64,000 nt of DNA from Gracilariopsis chorda (taxonomy: Eukaryota; Rhodophyta; Florideophyceae; Gracilariales; Gracilariaceae): contig NBIV01000092.1 of assembly GCA_003194525.1 (NCBI GenBank), forward strand, positions 1 through 64,000, written 5' to 3'. Each line of letters opens with the position of its first letter. The stretch's first letter is position 1. A model generated the notes under the pieces. It saw only the letters and a program-made list of their open reading frames with translations. It was not told the DNA's origin and ran no database searches. This document shows positions 62,091-64,000 of the stretch, piece by piece. Made by a program: the position numbers and the translations under genes.

Positions 62091-63164
62091 ATGTGGCCGA
62101 GAACTTACCATTCGTCCCTACACCACTCTCAAGTTGAAGCTCCGGCGAAGAAATCCCTACATCTTATATTAGATAGTTTCTGTCATCGCCGACATTCGAC
62201 AAACAACTTCACCCGAGTGGGAATAAACGTTTACCCAGAATACTACTTCTCTGCCCTGCGTGTCGCCGAACCGCATTTCTTGCCGAAGCGAGGAAGAATC
62301 TGCAACTCCGGAGACATCGCCTTATCTGACGAGGACGGACATGTGCTTCAAGTGCGAATACTAGATGTTGGAACGGTAAGTGGGGGAGGTTATTTAATCT
62401 GGTGGAAAGGAAGAGTCGAACCTCAAAAAAGAATAGTCCCAGCTGGGATAGGGGTCTGCTCGTACACTGCAGAACTAGCAGCGTTCCGGCGAGCCCTATC
62501 CGAAATTGCTGTGAAAGTTTGCTGTGGCTGGAGAGGGACAATCAGATTTGCAACGGACTCGAGAAGCCTCGTTCAAGGCTTGCAAACGTCTCAACGACGC
62601 CAAGCACGCCAGCTACAGGACATCTCTGAATGCATGGCATTGATAACTAACTATTGCCAATGTCAAATTGTTTGGATACCGGGACACTGCGGGTTGCCAC
62701 AAAACGAAGCTGCCGACGAACTTGCAAGGAAGAGCCTTGGTCTCCCCTTAGCGCAGCAGCTCCAGAAAGAGATCGACTTCCTGGAAGTGAAACAGAGAAC
62801 CCGCGTCCGTCTTACTAGCACAGAGCCAGTAAGCGAAGTCCCAGAGACAGTATCAAAGGTACTGGCTCTAAGGAGGGCGCATACAGCCCTGTCGCAGATA
62901 TTTACAGGTCACGTTCCGGCGCTACATCCAGTCTCCATTTTTCTCCACAACAGGAAATGCTTCTGCCCGCTCGGATGTGGGCTCAACATACTTAATAGTG
63001 TAGACCATTTCGTCCTTAGGTGCCGCCGAAGAGCGGCATCCCGGCGTCGAGAGCTCCCGCCTCTCCGAGAGAGACAGGGCTCTGACGCCGAATCAATAGT
63101 AAGGACATGGCCAGTAAAGCTGTTGGTGTATCTAGAGAGAGAGGGGTTTCTAATTCCTACATAG
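62091..63164 (+). CDS. LINE-derived RNase H and C-terminal knuckle, open frame
   Basis: 357 residues with ATG. The core is an RNase H type I domain with four carboxylates in order: Asp92 (RILDVGT), Glu128 (SYTAELAAF), Asp156 (FATDSRSLVQGL) and Asp209 (NEAADELAR). It also has the WIPGHCGLPQNE loop. Then comes AHTALSQIFTGHVPALHPVS and a knuckle-like CPLGCGLNILNSVDHFVLRC, typical for the end of non-LTR retrotransposon ORF2 of the I/Ingi type. No reverse transcriptase is visible upstream, so it is either a 5'-truncated LINE or a host-kept fragment. Because the frame is open with all catalytic residues, the latter is worth a check. Confidence 0.75.
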   Translation: MWPRTYHSSLHHSQVEAPAKKSLHLILDSFCHRRHSTNNFTRVGINVYPEYYFSALRVAEPHFLPKRGRICNSGDIALSDEDGHVLQVRILDVGTVSGGGYLIWWKGRVEPQKRIVPAGIGVCSYTAELAAFRRALSEIAVKVCCGWRGTIRFATDSRSLVQGLQTSQRRQARQLQDISECMALITNYCQCQIVWIPGHCGLPQNEAADELARKSLGLPLAQQLQKEIDFLEVKQRTRVRLTSTEPVSEVPETVSKVLALRRAHTALSQIFTGHVPALHPVSIFLHNRKCFCPLGCGLNILNSVDHFVLRCRRRAASRRRELPPLRERQGSDAESIVRTWPVKLLVYLEREGFLIPT

Positions 63165-63310
63165 CGCAGATCGTTTCTTTTCAAAGAAGCGTTCTCTCAC
63201 TAAGTAGACCAACATGTTTTCAGGCCATTTTCGAATAAGTTCGTCAACTGATAAACCACAACGTTCGCGAAGGGGAGGTAGGCTTACTCTCCTGGGACGT
63301 GAGCTCATAT
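63165..63310 (-). pseudogene. Inverted second copy of the LINE 3' end
   Basis: On the minus strand, PRRVSLPPLRERCGLSVDEL and then IRKWPENMLVYLVRERFF match the end of the plus-strand frame (RRRELPPLRERQGSDAES, IVRTWPVKLLVYLEREGFL). The two ends face each other with almost no spacer. Only about 50 codons remain. Confidence 0.8.
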
Positions 63311-63582
63311 AAACACACAGACACACATCGCCTTGTTGCCCGATCACATCCAGAAGGCATACCTACTGCATTCTAATTGGCTACGGCTATTAAAACTACC
63401 ATATGGCGCTCATCCATGGCGTTGTCAATGGTTTCTCCGCGTCCCTAACATTCGTATCAGGAACGCCACTTTCTTCACGTCCCCTCAACACCCGCAGGGC
63501 CCACTCACCTGTTTATAAGCCGTTCCGCAGCATTCATTGTCCCACGACACGCAGATCTCGTTTTACAAGATCTCTCCTCACC

Positions 63583-63992
63583 ATGGTCCTCACACCTTCG
63601 ACAATGCTGCCCCTGGGCACACCGGCCGCTGATTTCTCTCTACTGGAGCCACTGACAGGAAAATCCGTTTCCCTTGCTGATGTGAAGCTTGAGAACGGGG
63701 TTCTCATCGCATTCCTTTCTAACCATTGCCCTTTCGTGATACTCCTACAAGACCAGTTGCAAGCGCTGGGAAGGGACTTGAAGGAAAAGGGTGTCGGTAT
63801 GGTCGGCATCAGCAGCAATGACATAGTAGCGTATCCCAGTGATAACCCGGAGCGCATGGCCGAGTTGGCTTCAACGAAATTCACCACATTCCCGTATCTA
63901 TTTGATGCAACTCAAGAAATTGCGAAGTCGTATCGAGCTGCGTGCACTCCAGACATTTATTTATTCGACAAAGACTTGAAGCTGGTGTACAG
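63583..63992 (+). CDS. Redoxin-like protein (AhpC/TSA type), first exon; continues beyond window
   Basis: First 137 residues from an ATG in CTCACCATGG context. It starts MVLTPSTMLPLGTPAADFSL, then LIAFLSNHCPFVILLQDQL with the single conserved Cys (about residue 49), GVGMVGISSND, YPSDNPERMAELA, FPYLFDATQEIAKSYRAACTP and DKDLKLVYR. This matches a bacterial-type thioredoxin family protein with NHCPFV and ACTPD, as found in cyanobacteria. The family continues about 50 residues. Here the frame would stop at once, but a donor AG|GTAAGC sits at 63992/63993, so an intron begins here and the rest lies right of the window. It is probably a peroxide- or thiol-handling enzyme. Confidence 0.82.
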
Positions 63993-64000
63993 GTAAGCGC

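Noticed and set aside
1-64000. tRNA, rRNA genes and CRISPR arrays
   Set aside because: I looked for the GTTCRANNC box with a matching A box and for regular repeat-spacer arrays and found none that I could support by eye.

Overview
This window comes from a nuclear genome of a eukaryote whose genes are intron-poor and closely packed. The proteins (COG6, TAF5, V-ATPase subunit a, three TM9 proteins, a diphosphoinositol-polyphosphate-type Nudix hydrolase) are eukaryotic, and the few introns are short (90-125 nt) with GTAAG/GTGAG donors. A uroporphyrinogen-III synthase with a Phe-containing, Ser-rich leader and a cyanobacterial-type redoxin suggest a photosynthetic or formerly photosynthetic microbe. 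A unicellular red alga is my best guess, but this is inference.

Layout. (1) Positions 1 to about 22.9 kb are a nest of old Ty3/gypsy chromodomain retrotransposons. Element A (plus strand) enters from the left edge and ends in its 3' LTR at 6551. Element B (minus strand, 6552-16689) abuts it. B sits in the 3' end of the pol of a third element, C, whose remains run to about 22875. Three solo LTRs (6951-7850, 17841-18722, 22047-22852) each lie inside an LTR of another element, with 5-bp target duplications. All three elements have an ORF antisense to pol between the chromodomain and the 3' LTR. (2) Positions 22.9-29.3 kb hold a decayed, probably copia-like element on the minus strand, and a whole-looking PIF/Harbinger-like DNA transposon (26113-28704) with terminal inverted repeats and two convergent ORFs. 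(3) Positions 29713-31280 are a whole-looking Tc1/mariner element (DD34E). (4) From about 31.3 kb the host gene region begins. It starts with two paralogous, unrecognised proteins, then two spliced unknown genes, COG6 and TAF5 (divergent), V-ATPase subunit a, a thioredoxin-like protein, a tiny membrane ORF overlapping the start of uroporphyrinogen-III synthase, three TM9SF genes in tandem, a spliced Nudix gene, a LINE-derived RNase H tail with an inverted second copy of its 3' end, and the first exon of a redoxin gene that leaves the window through an intron.

Functionally, several host genes belong to the Golgi/endosome system (COG6 tether, V-ATPase a, three TM9 proteins). The gene set otherwise looks ordinary and I see no operon-like programme, apart from the one-base overlap at the uroporphyrinogen-III synthase start. 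The most unusual things here are the antisense ORFs of the chromoviruses, the LTR-in-LTR insertions, the paired unknown proteins, and several long perfect or near-perfect hairpins in intergenic DNA.
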